In this document: one piece after another, positions 11,906 to 24,130 of the stretch
Layout of the letters: each line of letters begins with the position of its first letter
Numbering within the stretch: position 1 is the first letter of the stretch
DNA from: Tetrahymena thermophila SB210
Lineage: Eukaryota > Ciliophora > Oligohymenophorea > Hymenostomatida > Tetrahymenidae
Length of the DNA stretch: 64,000 bases
NCBI RefSeq assembly: GCF_000189635.1
Contig: NW_002476563.1
Span: forward strand, 372,001 to 436,000
Direction: 5' to 3'
The notes under the pieces: model-generated
Told to the model about the DNA's origin: nothing
The model's input: the letters and a program-made list of their open reading frames with translations, nothing else
Database searches by the model: none
Made by a program: the position numbers and the translations under genes

Positions 11906-13721
11906 TCAGGCAGCATTTATTTGCTCCTATTTTATTTCTTTTTGTTTAACAAATATTTAATCACAAAAATCTCTATAGATTTCAACTCTACTCTTTCCTT
12001 TTGTTTCAATGAACTCTTTCTTGTAGTAGATAAGGAAAATAAAAGTTATAGCTGCAAATATAGCAAAAGTACCGCCTGCTTTTATTCCTTAAGCCATGTA
12101 TGGGAAGATTATACCAATAACAAGGGTAAAAATCCAAAGTACGCATGTATTAATTTGTAGAGCCTTTTATTCTAGCATTTCACCCTAATAAGCCCAGACT
12201 AAGGGTCCTTAGCTTAAAGAAAAAGCGATTAAGAACAAACAGATTGCTAAAAAGCTAGGAATGAATAAATCCAGAGATAAAAGTATTGCAATTAGTGCTA
12301 ATGAAATAACTAAAAGCACAGTTCCCCATAGCATCATAGGTCTTCTTCCCTTCTTATCAACAATAAATACACTAACTAAACAAGCAAAAAATTGTATAAA
12401 TCCTAAACCGATAGAATAATAGTAAGCATTATCTGCTTGGTTGGCATCTTCGAAAATTTAGTTTGAATAGAAATTGACACCATTGATGCATGTCAATTGT
12501 TAGCCTATGCACATCAGAAGACCTAATAGCCACCTTCTATTGAAGCTTTTTTTAGCATAATCATTTTCTTCTGAATGTTCATGTAAATCTGAGGTTGCAT
12601 TTTTATCATTTTTTTAATGTTTTGTTTCAGAAGATATTTCAGAATTAGTTGCAGGATTAACATTTTGACTATTACTTTTAGCTTTTTCAGTATCGATTTT
12701 ATTGTTTGAGGAAGACGTTGCATTGACTTATTCCTTTATTAAATTAACTTGAATATCTATTTCAGATTCATCTCTATAAATTGTTCTTAAGAAGCTCTAT
12801 AATTCTTTTATTTTTCCCTGCTTATACAGTTCGCAAGGAGTGTCGTATCTGAAAAAAAGGACAAAATTGATAAATCTTAAAATTGTAAATATTACTGGGA
12901 AGCCAACTACAATTCTCCAATTAACCTATTTATTAAATAATTAATTAGTAAGTACAAAAACCAAATGCTTAAAGCAGGAAAATTTAAATCGAAGAATTAA
13001 TAAATATATATTAAAAATTTTTTGATAATTATAAATAATTTACCTAATTATCGTAAGTGGGATCATCAATTAAGTTTTACTTACTCGGAAGACTCAAACC
13101 TAGCAAAAAAACCACACATATTCCAAAACAGACTAGAAGTTGATTGATACATCCAGTGATACCTCTTAATTGAGTAGGCGATACTTCAGCAACAAAAGAA
13201 GAAACATAAGTACAATTCAAACCTATTATCATACCAGCAATAAAACGACCTATCATCAGATTAGCTACATGTGTATCAACAAGTTAAACTATACAAGCAA
13301 TTATAGTCAATAAATCAAGAAGCATGGAAGCTCTACGTAAGTTGTTCTTGAAAATTTTCAAAACATTAACAGCAACAGGAGCAGAAATAATGCATCCAGC
13401 TGCAAGAGAGCTAGTTATCAATGAGGGATAAAGAGTTTCTTTATCAGTTCCTCTCCATCCATTCAAACTTATGATGACTATATTTTAATAAAATTGTATT
13501 AAGAATAAAAATAATATCTTCAGTTAAAAATTTTAGATTTTAGTAAAATTATTACTATTATATATTTTAGAAATGATTATTAATATTAATAATTTGGTTT
13601 TTTTACCTTAAGAAACCGAGTTATAAGTGGAAATATTATAACCAAAGTAGAGACTAGCTAAGCATATATTAGAAGCCATAGCAAAAACTCTAGGCTTATT
13701 GATATTTATTTCTTTTTACAT
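11906..13721 (-). CDS. MFS sugar-porter-type transporter, paralogue A
   Basis: Three exons (13721-13607, 13477-13044, 12925-11906) join to 522 aa. The stop TGA is the complement of 11906-11908. The protein has the major facilitator layout: about twelve hydrophobic segments with a charged, Ser/Asn-rich cytoplasmic loop of roughly 80 residues between halves. Sugar-porter signatures are visible: a GRF-type motif after TM4, QQLTCINGVNFYS opening the second half, VDKKGRRPMMLWG between TM8 and TM9, GPLVWAYQGEML in TM10, and FIETKGKSRVEIY after TM12, matching the family's PETKG. It is expected to move hexoses or related solutes across a membrane; the substrate cannot be read from sequence. Intron 1 is in phase 1 and shared with the paralogue at 16250-18061. 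Intron 2 (13043-12926), in phase 0, is absent from the paralogue. Confidence 0.93.
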
Positions 13722-15050
13722 TTATCAAGAAAATAAGAGTGTGATTTACTTGTAAGCAAATTTTTTCTTTAAACTTTTTTAATTGTTATTTTATATTATT
13801 TTATTTAAATACATAAATTATTCTTCGATATAAAGTAGAATTTAAAGTAAAAAAACATAGAGGTATTTTAAACAAAGTTGTGAATTGAAATCAAAAAACA
13901 ATTATATTACGTAAATTTACTAGTATATTTCGGTATTTAATTTATCTATTGTATGATTTACATTTTATTTTTTTTAAATACACTATTTAAGGATTTATAT
14001 AAACTGATAATTGAATAATTTTATCTCAATGGTTTATACATCTCTCTATCAGTTAGTCATATTTAATGGGAGTTATTCCATTTGTAAATGAGTAAAAATT
14101 TTTGAAGAATAAAGTAAATTTATCCTTCAATTAGAATGAATATTTATTTAAAAAATTTTAACTATTAAATTTAGGTTTGGCTGATGTTAAATCTTCATTA
14201 AAGTTAAAGAATATTTAGAATATGATGCAGAAATATTACTTTACTATTAATATACAAAATCTTTAACGATTTTTAATTTAAAAATGATGAAATAAACTAA
14301 AATGAGTCATAATTAAACAAATTATAATTATGTTTAATCAACTATTCAAAAAAGTTTACAATTTTATTGAATAAGCAACAAAAATTGATTACTAAATTTC
14401 TTTATAAGCTAATTAAAAATTTACCTCAAATTTAAAAATAAAAATAGATATAATTAAAATAAAAGAGATATTTGATGTCATTTTACTACTAAATATTTTT
14501 AATTGTGATGAGTCTATTTTATTTGATTTAGTTGTATTTCTAATTGAAGCTTAAAAATTTTCAAAATGTTTCAAAAAATAATTTCAAATTGATTTTTTAT
14601 ATATTTAAAATATTTATTATATAAAGTTTAAGTTAAATTTATTCGTTTTTTGATTGAAAATAGATTATATTCAATTCGTTTGAGATGGTTTTCAAGTTAT
14701 TTATCCTAATACATATACAATAATTTATAATCAAGTTACATTAAAAAAGTGTAATAAGAGAGTGTAACAACATTCAGAGTTTATAAATAAGACTTATATT
14801 TGTAAATCTATTGTTTTATTAATTATTTTTATAATTTAATCAAAGATTAAAGAATTTATTAGAAAATAATCTGGAACATAAATTACAGTTCCAAAATAAC
14901 AAATTAATTTGCAAAAAAATCAAAATCTTACAAGATATATATTCTAAAAATACATTTAAAAAATTGTAAACTAAATAATCTAATAAATTAATTGTGTTTA
15001 ATATATAAATAATAGTATATTGTTTGTAAACCATAAAACTTTTTTGTGTA
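11906..15050. repeat. Tandem duplication unit 1 (transporter and upstream region)
   Basis: Similarity to 16250-20050 covers the transporter gene and extends upstream. Clear matches are the block around 14250-14320 with that around 19225-19300 (sharing ACAAAATCTTTAACGATTTT and AAAATGAGTCATAATTAA), 14475-14520 with 19455-19510, and 14865-14895 with 19915-19945. Non-coding parts have diverged with many indels, so the duplication is not recent. The outer boundaries are approximate. Confidence 0.7.
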
Positions 15051-16249
15051 ATTTATAATATATATTTAGTCATTTTCAAACGGTAAAACAAATACTATTT
15101 TCATTAATACATTTTACAAATTTAAATTTACTTTTTAATATTTTATTAAATATTTTATTTAAATGTATTTTTATTTAATATCACATTTTATTAAATCATT
15201 TTTTGATTAAATTTATCAAATATTATTAATTTATAATTAATTACTTTAAGTAAATAATTAATCCTATATAACTAAATTATATTTTTAAAATATTATCATT
15301 AAAATGATTTTTTAATAATACTGTTTTTATTATTTTTTAAGAGATATTTATTTCTTTTAAAACATGCTTCAAATTATTTAAAGAGTAACTAATATTTTTA
15401 TATTCTCATTAACATTTATTTCTATTATTTATTTTTTCACAATTTATTAAAACTAAATGATTTAGTCAACAAATAGAAAAACTAATTAATATCATTGAAT
15501 TTTCTTTATTTAGAAATTATAAAACAAGAAATCATAAAATTACTTTTACATAATTTATATTACATAATGCTAACTTATTCATTCTACATGAATTAAGTAT
15601 TAAACTAAATCTTTGATTAAATAATCAATATTGTTCTATTTTTTGATTAACTCTTGTAACTTCTGTCTTATAAAAATATTTTTTATTTAAATTATTCCAT
15701 TATGAAAATTATCTAAAAATTTTATTTTATCACAGATAATAAGTATTTTCTTCACTTATTAAGTCTTCTAAGATTAATTATTAAATTAAATTTTTTATTG
15801 AATCATTTATATTTTTGTTCATATTTAAATTCTTAATTTGCTCCTTTATCTGTTTTAATTTAATTCCTACGAAAATTTGTGTTTTTAGGAATTTTCTAAG
15901 TTAGTTGGAAATCATATAACTTAGATTATTTAAATATTTTTATTTTAGCAAAAAAAAAATAATGAAAATAAAATTTTAGATTGAATATGATTGGAATTGT
16001 AAAAATGAATGATTATCGCATGTATATTTTCATACATGAATAGAATATATATTTATACAATCAAATATTTAATGAGGTATAGACATTTTTGTATTGAAGT
16101 ATGAGATAAGATTTATTTATATATGTATATATTGTTTATTTAAATTGGTTGGTTTATTGTTTATAATTTGAATATCAAATAATTTTTGATCAATCGATCA
16201 AAGTAAATTTATTTTTGTTGCTATTAATTTTCGGAAATGAATTTTTTAA
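13722..16249. other. Upstream region of transporter A
   Basis: This AT-rich DNA lies between the two transporter genes. Its part up to about 15050 matches the upstream region of paralogue B, including an inverted repeat at 14872-14893. The rest holds no coding-like frame that I can support. Confidence 0.6.
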
Positions 16250-18061
16250 TCAAGCAGCATTCATTTATTCAGGTTATTTTTGTTTTAAGCTTACAGCAGG
16301 TTTATTGCAGAATTCTCTGTAGATTTCGATTCTGCTTTTTCCTTTGGTTTCAATAAATTCTTTCTTGTAGTAGATAAGGAACAAGAAGGTAATGGCTGCA
16401 AAAATAGCAAAAGTACCACCAGCCTTAATGTATTAAGCCATGTAAGGGAAAATAATACCAATAACGAGAGTGAAAATCCAAAGAACACAAGTATTGATTT
16501 GTAATGCCTTTTATTCTAACATTTCACCTTGATAAGCCCAAACTAAAGGACCTTAACTCAAAGAGAAAGCAATCAAGAATAAGCAAATAGCTAAGAAACT
16601 AGGAATGAATAAATCGAAAGACAATAAGATAGCGATTAAGGCCAAAGAAATGACCAAAACAACAGTTCCCCAGAGCATCATAGGTCTTCTTCCCTTCTTG
16701 TCAACAATAAATACACTGACTAAGCAAGCGAAGAATTAGATGAATCCCAAACCAATAGTATAGTAATAAGCGTTGTCAGCTTGGTTGGCATCTTCGAAAA
16801 TTTAATTAGAATAGAAGTTGACACCATTAATGCAAGTTAATTGTTAACCAATACACATCAAAAGACCTAATAACCATCTTCTTTTGAAACTTTCCTTAGC
16901 ATAGTTGTGTTCTTCAGAGCCATTTGATAAATCATCACTAGCACGGTGTTCGTTCTTCTTTTCTTTATTGGTTGAAGAAATATCGGAGTTGGTGGCAGGG
17001 TTAGCAGGTTAAGCAGGATTTTATGCCTTTTCAATATCAACTTTGTTTGAAGAACCAGAAGTAGCATTGACTTATTCTTTAATCAACTCAATTTAGATAT
17101 CGATTTCAGATTCTTCTCTGTAAATTGATCTAAGGAAATTCTTTAAATCATCTAACTTTCCTTATTTATATAGTTCGCAAGGAGTATCGTATCTGAAAAA
17201 CAAGATAAAGTTAATGAATCTAAGAACTGTAAAAATGACTGGGAAACCAACAACAATTCTCCAGTTAACCTAATTATCATATGTGGGATCATCGATTAAA
17301 GCTTACTTACTAGGAAGAATCAAACCAAGCAAGAAAACAACGCAGATACCAAAGCAAATTAAAAGTTAGTTAATGCAACCTGTGACACCTCTTAATTAAG
17401 TGGGAGAAACTTCAGCAATAAACGAGGAAACGTAAGTACAGTTCAAACCAATGATTAAACCAGCAAGGAAACGACCAACGATTAAATTAGCGACATGAGT
17501 GTCAACAAGTTGGATAACGCAGGCAACAATTGTCAAGATGTCAAGAAGCATAGAAGCTTTACGCAAATTGTTCTTGAAAATCTTTAAGACATTGACAGCA
17601 ACTGGAGCAGAGATAATGCAACCAGCGGCTAAAGAACTTGTAATAAGTGAAGGATATAGAGTTTCTTTATCAGTTCCTCTCCAACCATTCAAACTGATGA
17701 TGACTAAATTATTATAAAATTATATTTAATATCATTTTATTTTTTTAATATTCAAAATTAATTCATTATTTTCCAAGTATCTTTTAAATGTTTTTATCAT
17801 TGAATATTTAATTTTAAAAAAGCACTCTTTCTTGAGAATTCATATAATTTTAATTTTTAATACTCAAGAGCGTTTGCATATTTATTTGCATTTTTTTTTT
17901 TTGAGATTTTTTGGAAGTAGGAATAAAATAATTTTTTTGTAATTACCTTGAGAAGCAGAATTGTATGTGGCAATGTTGTAACCAAAGTAGAGACTTGCTA
18001 AGCAAATATTTGAAGCCATAGCAAAGACTCTAGGCTTGTTAATGTTAATTTATCTATCCAT
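16250..18061 (-). CDS. MFS sugar-porter-type transporter, paralogue B
   Basis: Two exons (18061-17947 and 17703-16250) join to 522 aa, the same length as paralogue A. ATG is at 18061 and the TGA is the complement of 16250-16252. Motifs match paralogue A: LNGWRGTDKETLYPS after TM1, QQLTCINGVNFYS, VDKKGRRPMMLWG, GPLVWAYQGEMLEQKA and FIETKGKSRIEIY. The cytoplasmic loop between the halves is the most diverged part. Only the phase-1 intron (17946-17704) is present; the site of paralogue A's second intron is continuous coding here. Synonymous positions are visibly richer in C and G than in A, which in ciliates often goes with higher expression; that is an inference. It is a membrane solute transporter, probably for sugars, with unknown substrate. 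Confidence 0.93.
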
Positions 18062-20050
18062 TTGGAATATTTAAAGCAATTAAGCGATATTGATTTTATT
18101 TCTTGAGGAAATATTTGAATTCTTAGTTATATTTGAGGTACTATTTATTAATATGTAATTTTTATTTTATTTAAATTATTATATTATGCTATAGAGTTTG
18201 AGTCAATTTTTAAAGTTAAGATAGTAAAATTATACATATTTGTACTAGCGTTGATAATCGAAATCAAGTTATTAAAAATAGCATCAGTTATCTAGTATTT
18301 CTTAGTGTTTAACGAATCTGATGAATTACTAATTAATTCAAAGTCTGGTTTAAAATTTATTTACAAACATTTAGACAATTTAATAGTATTATACAGCTTG
18401 ATTTTACACTTTTTTTTTATTAAAAAGTGTACTTCTTGATGTAATTTATATTCTGAGGGTTGTTTGTTTATTGCCCAACTCCTTTTTTAGAACTAGAATT
18501 TTTATGTGCGTATTTCGAAGTTTTTTCGAAAATATATGAGAATAGCTCAACTAAAATAGTTAAGTTTGACTTATTAAATTAGGTATGAATTAAATATCTA
18601 GTAACTGAGAAAATATTTATTTGATATCTTATCTATCAATACGCACCATTTAATAAATTAATATACATGGTTACTTAAAATATAGAGATTTCCTTTAAAT
18701 GGTAAAATGCATCCCTTCAGTATGTCTACAATTTATATGTTTAGCAGATATATTTTGAAAGAAGAGCACAAAAATAGAAAAATGATCATGAAATTTGAAT
18801 TTAATTGATATTTAAAAACAAATATACTAACTGTATAACTAAGAACGCCATATTGATGATTATTAATAAGCATAAAATTTATATGTTTGAGCTTAAAATT
18901 AATAAAAAAGCAATTAATTTATCCTTGCAAATTAAGAAATTTAATGCACTATATTTATAATTTAGTTTTTTAATTCTTTAATGTAGGCTGTCAGTAAGAC
19001 TTTTGAGAAAGCATAATGAAAGAAGCCAAAAAGGACTAAGACACGTTAATTACAGTGATTTGAGGTAAGTATCAACAAAAATGAAATTACCATCTTTGAT
19101 CTAGATGGATATCAAACAAATTTTAATAATTTAGAGCTGTGATATGGTCTACTATTTATTAAGTCTTCATTAGAACGGTAAATTTTTAGACAATGATGCT
19201 TGAACATTAAATTAATTATTAAATACAAAATCTTTAACGATTTTAAATTTGAAAATGATGGACCAATAGAATAATTAAAATAAAATGAGTCATAATTAAG
19301 TATTTTACAAAGATATTTCATATAATATTAAAATTCATTTTTAATTTTCCTGTGTAAGAAACATTGAGCGCTTACATGATTTTCTTAGACATTAATTTAA
19401 AATTAACCTCTATCTTTTTTAAATAGAGCCATCTAAATAAATTAGCCTTATCTAAATATATAATTTGAAGTCATTTTGCTACTAATTTTTTCTAATTATT
19501 GCGCAATCTATCTATTCTATCTTTTTTTACTGCATAATAATTTACTGAAAATTTTAAATTTCTTAGTAAAGGGTCAAGTAAATAATTACAATCTATTTTT
19601 AAAAGCGTTTGAAATACATGATATATAGATATAATCTAAAATACCCACTGATAAATTATAATCTTAATCTTATTATACTCATCCTTTTTAATTTAATTTA
19701 AGTATTTGCTTTTTTAAAACATTTGAATCACATAAGGGACTATTATAAATGAACCATTCTCAAAATAACCACATAATACTCAAATAGAGTTTTATGAAAA
19801 GTATAAAAGCGTCTTCTGGCTTTAGATTAGATTATATTTTATCTGTATAATAATGAGATATAATATTTAAATTTATGTTCATATTACGCCATAAATTAAG
19901 AAGAAATTATTAAAAATCTATCTAGAACAAAAAATACAGTTCTAAAAAGACATAGATGGTATCACTTAAATTAATAAGATTTACATAATATACAAAATGA
20001 AGTACTATCTAATTTATTGTAAGCCAGTTTTGATTAATTAATTCACTCCC
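16250..20050. repeat. Tandem duplication unit 2 (transporter and upstream region)
   Basis: This is the partner of 11906-15050. Upstream similarity persists to about 19945, with insertions making this unit longer. Head-to-tail orientation points to an unequal tandem duplication followed by divergence of non-coding sequence. Confidence 0.7.
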
Positions 20051-22402
20051 TCTAACAAACAACATTAATTGTAAATCATACAAATATTTTGTTATAATAT
20101 TTATCTTTGACATATTATTGAATAAAATGACCACAATTATTTTTCTTATATTTCTATGCTTATATGAATGTTTTTTATTTCTCATCTCTTGGATATCATT
20201 TCAATAAAAAGCCATTATTTATTTCAAAGGAATAAATAGTCATTTGTCTATTTACTTATATTTTATTCTACAAGCTAAAATTATTGGCTCACTATTTATA
20301 TTTTATCCCAATATACTGTTTAATCGAATACTTACGAATAAATAAATATAAATATGGTATGTTTTATATGATTATCTCTTATGTAAATTTAAATCTTTAC
20401 TTAATAATATTAAATAAATGCATTCATCCTTGTCTTTTTTTCTACTAATTATAATTATTAAATTAAAGACCTATCTTCTCCCACCATCGAATTAAGTTCA
20501 TAAAAAATAAAAATGGTTTCATATAATAGTTTTTGTGATATTTTCAGCTGCTATTGATAGAGCACCGATACTATTTTTATACAACTAAATATGACCAATA
20601 ATATTCATTGGTTGCTAAAAATTTTTGCCTAAATTAAATCTGTAATAATTAAATGTAAAATTATTACGTACTAATAGTTTTACAAAGTTTAATTTTCAAA
20701 CACTTATTGCATACAGGTTTGGTATAAAATAAAATTAATTGAAATTATTTTGTCATAATTAGGATAAATATTAAAATATTAACTAAGAAGTCATAAACAA
20801 ATACTTGCTTACTTGTTTTTTATGGATAATATTGCTTATTTAAAAATTTATTAATTTTCCCAATGATAACAACAAATGCTTAATAATATCAAACTACCTA
20901 ATTTTCATGAAATTTAAATGAATCAATTGAATATAAAAGCATTCTAAATTATATATAGAAATGACTATTACGAATAGATATTTCCTTTTATAGCTTACAT
21001 AATTTTGATAACTATCAAAAAATAGTTATACAACAGCAATAATTTTTATTTATTTCAAAAATTTAATATCAAATTACTCTCGTATTATCCATATATTCTC
21101 TTTTGAACTATTTGCTTATTTATCATTTTTATTCATGTATTTAATAAAATAATATTTTAATTAAAAAAGAAAAACAAATAATTTTAAATTCTAAAGTCTA
21201 TTTTTGTAATGCAAATAAAATTTATTTCATTATGTTTTTTTAATAATTGGTTTCAACTAGTTTCATATTCTATTCTTAATTAATTATAAATAAAATATTT
21301 TTAAATAGCTTTTTTATATAGACTGATTGAAACTTGCAAAAATTCTTGATTTAATTATATAAATTATGTATACTAATGAGCTGTTATTGGAATTAAGATA
21401 ATCAAATTTATTTTACTTCTTTTTTAAATAGGATTTAAATATATAATTATTTATGAGTGAATATGCCAATTAATCGTATTTTCTTAGTTATTTTGATAAT
21501 TTTTTTTAATTAACCAGAATTTAAAGTCTTGGTTGGATTTTAATGATGATTTTTTTATTATGAATACATTTTAGCTGATTTTGAGTATAATTTTGAGTAA
21601 TAATTTCAAATGCAGTCATCAGTCTCTATTAATTTGAAGCATGAAAGATAATAAAAAATATACATGAGAATAACTAGGACTAAAAAAAACTCTTTGAAAA
21701 TTTAATTTACATCATTATTAACTTTTTTTAATTAAAATAGAAACTTATTGTTTTTAAAGTAAGTAAATTAGAAAGTAAAAATGTTTTGTTTTAGAAATTA
21801 AGACTCTATTCTAATACTTTTTTGTAATTCGAATGAAATAATAAATTTAACTTAAAATTTAATCAACTTTGGTTATTCAAGAAATTATATACAAAATTTA
21901 AAAAATAAAAAAGTAGTATAATTAGTATCATTTTATTCAAAAATAAATATGTATGGTATGGTATTGGTTTGTTTTAACAAGAAGTAGAAAAATATTTATT
22001 CATAAATGAGGAATATATATTTAGTTTTAGAGAAAAAAAAGTTAAAATTAACAAATAAAGCACTATTTAGATTCTTATAGATGCTTAAACATAATAATTG
22101 CTATTTAAAAATAAATAATTTTATTTTAGCTTTTATTATTTATTTATTATTTTATGGTTAAATTTTAATATAAAAATAGATTTTTATTTTATTAAAAACC
22201 AAAAATTTTTAAATTTTGACCAAGATGAAAACCAGTCAGAATATTATTTATAATTAAAGAAAACATAATATTAAATAAATTGATAAAAGAAGAATAGATG
22301 CAATATATAAAATATTTATGTAAGTAAATAAACATACATATAAGTAAGATAATTAAAATAGACATATTTATTTAAATATAATTTAACTAAGTTTTTTAAA
22401 TT
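18062..22402. other. Long intergenic region
   Basis: About 4.3 kb holds no frame with coding-like codon use. The part to about 20050 is the duplicated upstream region of transporter B, with an inverted repeat at 19923-19944. The remainder is AT-rich without recognised elements. A 69-codon stretch at 19112-19321 (-) falls in the duplicated non-coding block and is interrupted in the other copy, so I do not call it a gene. Confidence 0.55.
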
Positions 22403-24130
22403 TCAAATTTAAGACCAATATAGTCCATCGCAATCTCTGTAAACATTTATTTTTTATTCATTTACACGCTTTCTATCAACTAGAATCCAGACATCTTCAT
22501 TAAAATCACTTTTAAATCTATTAACAATTCCTTCTTTATAGTATGATACATTAATTTATTTATCAGATGTTTCTTAAATTTGATGGGCAAGCTCTTCATA
22601 GATTTCGTTAGCAATTCTAATTTTCTTAAAGTGCTTCTTTAAAATTATTCCAACAATAATTAAAGAAACAAGGGTTAAGGAACTTATAGCTATGCTTTTT
22701 TAATTATTTTTTATTAATTGCTTGCACTTGCAAAATATAGTAAATCTAAGTCTTGAAGATGTCAAAGTTTATGATTCTTAATCATATTTGAATCCTAATT
22801 TTTCTTGATTTTCAGTGCTTACTAAGAACTTTTCTAATATCTTCTTTTGTTAAGCAACGGCTTTTTTATCAGCCAAACGTTGTTAAAGCTCTTCAAGCAA
22901 CTAAGCTCTGCTTATTTTGATTACTTCTTCTTCCTCTTTTTGCTTTTAGTCAATATCACTTTCCTATGCAAAGCACATTCTATGACCATTATCGTATTGT
23001 ATTTGTGTTATTTTTTCAATTATGAAACTCTCTGAGCTGCTTATTAAATTTGGATTTAGTTTGCACTTATAACCTTCTTAAATGAATCCATCGTTGCATT
23101 TCATGACATAATTTTTACATTAAGCATTTTCAGGACATACAATGCATTTAGGTGTATCATATTTAACCTCATTTTTGCAAAACTTGGGAGTGTTAGATGC
23201 AACATAATCCAAGGAAACCATTACAAAAAAGACAAAAACGCAAAAATAGATGAAGTAAAGTGAATAATTGATTTTAGATGGATTATAAGTTAGATTCTCT
23301 GTATCTGAGTATTCTTTAACAATTTTTGAAAATATTTTCTTGTAGTCTTCTTTGCTTTAGTTTACTAGTGAATATTTAGCTTTGAGCATTTCTTATTTTG
23401 ACATGCCTGCACTTTTGTTAGAAGTATTTGATTTATTAGAAGAAAAGATACTTCCAACGCTTTTATTAGATTGAACTCTTTAGTTATTGCTTACTATTTT
23501 ATTGTTAGTGTTATGAGTATTTGTGTTAGAGGATATTTGTTAATTAGCTTTATTGTTTTAATTTATGATATTGTTGTTCTTTGAGCTATTGCTACTGTCG
23601 CTATTAAACTAAATACTATTTTTTTTAGATATTTCTGTAGGTTAAATTGCATTCTTATCTTATTTATTATTCTAAGTTTGTCTGAAGACGAGTTAATCAC
23701 CTCCTATGTTAACAACATTATTCTTATTAATTTGCTATTGTGGTGAATTTGCTTATTATAGTTGGTTGGGTTTAGATATAATCTAGTATGTATTATTTAT
23801 TTTATTTCCTTCACTTATATTTTTAGGTGGAGCAGCTTACTAAATGTTTGGTTTTTAAATTTATTTCTTTAAGCTATCCTTTGCTTCCTAGTTATTTTTG
23901 AAGGGATTGTAATCTAGAATTTAGACATCATCATCTTTTTTATTAGCATTCTATGAGTTTTTCTTCTACTACTATTCAAGCCATTCATTTTTTTATGCAC
24001 CTGCTAAATTTGGAGGTATAACTGCTTCTTTAGGAGTAGTTGTATTTGAATTGCTACCTTTTATTGGTTATTTATTCTAAATCTTGTCTGGGTTCTTAAT
24101 TAAGTCTAAAAAATTGACAGGTTTGCTCAT
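22403..24130 (-). CDS. MAN1/Src1 C-terminal (MSC) domain inner nuclear membrane protein
   Basis: A single exon of 575 aa, with ATG at 24130 and the TGA complement at 22403-22405. Residues 1-285 are polar and Gln/Asn/Ser-rich with no obvious fold. A first membrane segment lies at about 287-310 (YFIYFCVFVFFVMVSLDYV). It is followed by a Cys-rich lumenal region including PKCIVCPENAQCKN and MKCNDGFIQEGYKCK, the typical start of the MSC domain. A second membrane segment lies at about 477-495 (AISSLTLVSLIIVGIIL), and the C-terminal part ends with EDVWILVDRKRVNEQK and DGLYWSQI, matching the winged-helix end of MSC. This architecture belongs to the LEM2/MAN1/Src1/Heh family, which anchors chromatin at the inner nuclear membrane. 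I see no LEM or HeH motif at the N-terminus, so the chromatin-binding half may be diverged. Confidence 0.85.

Noticed and set aside
12523-12723. Short - strand frame in transporter A, and the similar one at 16867-17067
   Set aside because: Both are out-of-frame readings of the transporter loop region; the true frame carries the MFS motifs.
14840-15034. 64-codon hydrophobic frame on the - strand
   Set aside because: It lies in the duplicated upstream region and is not kept open in the second copy at about 19900-20030.
17499-17717. Open frame on the + strand inside the transporter B gene
   Set aside because: It is the antisense shadow of the transporter coding exon; the protein has no recognisable features.
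20480-20580. Slightly GC-richer stretch considered as a tRNA
   Set aside because: No cloverleaf arms, anticodon stem or T-loop sequence could be fitted.
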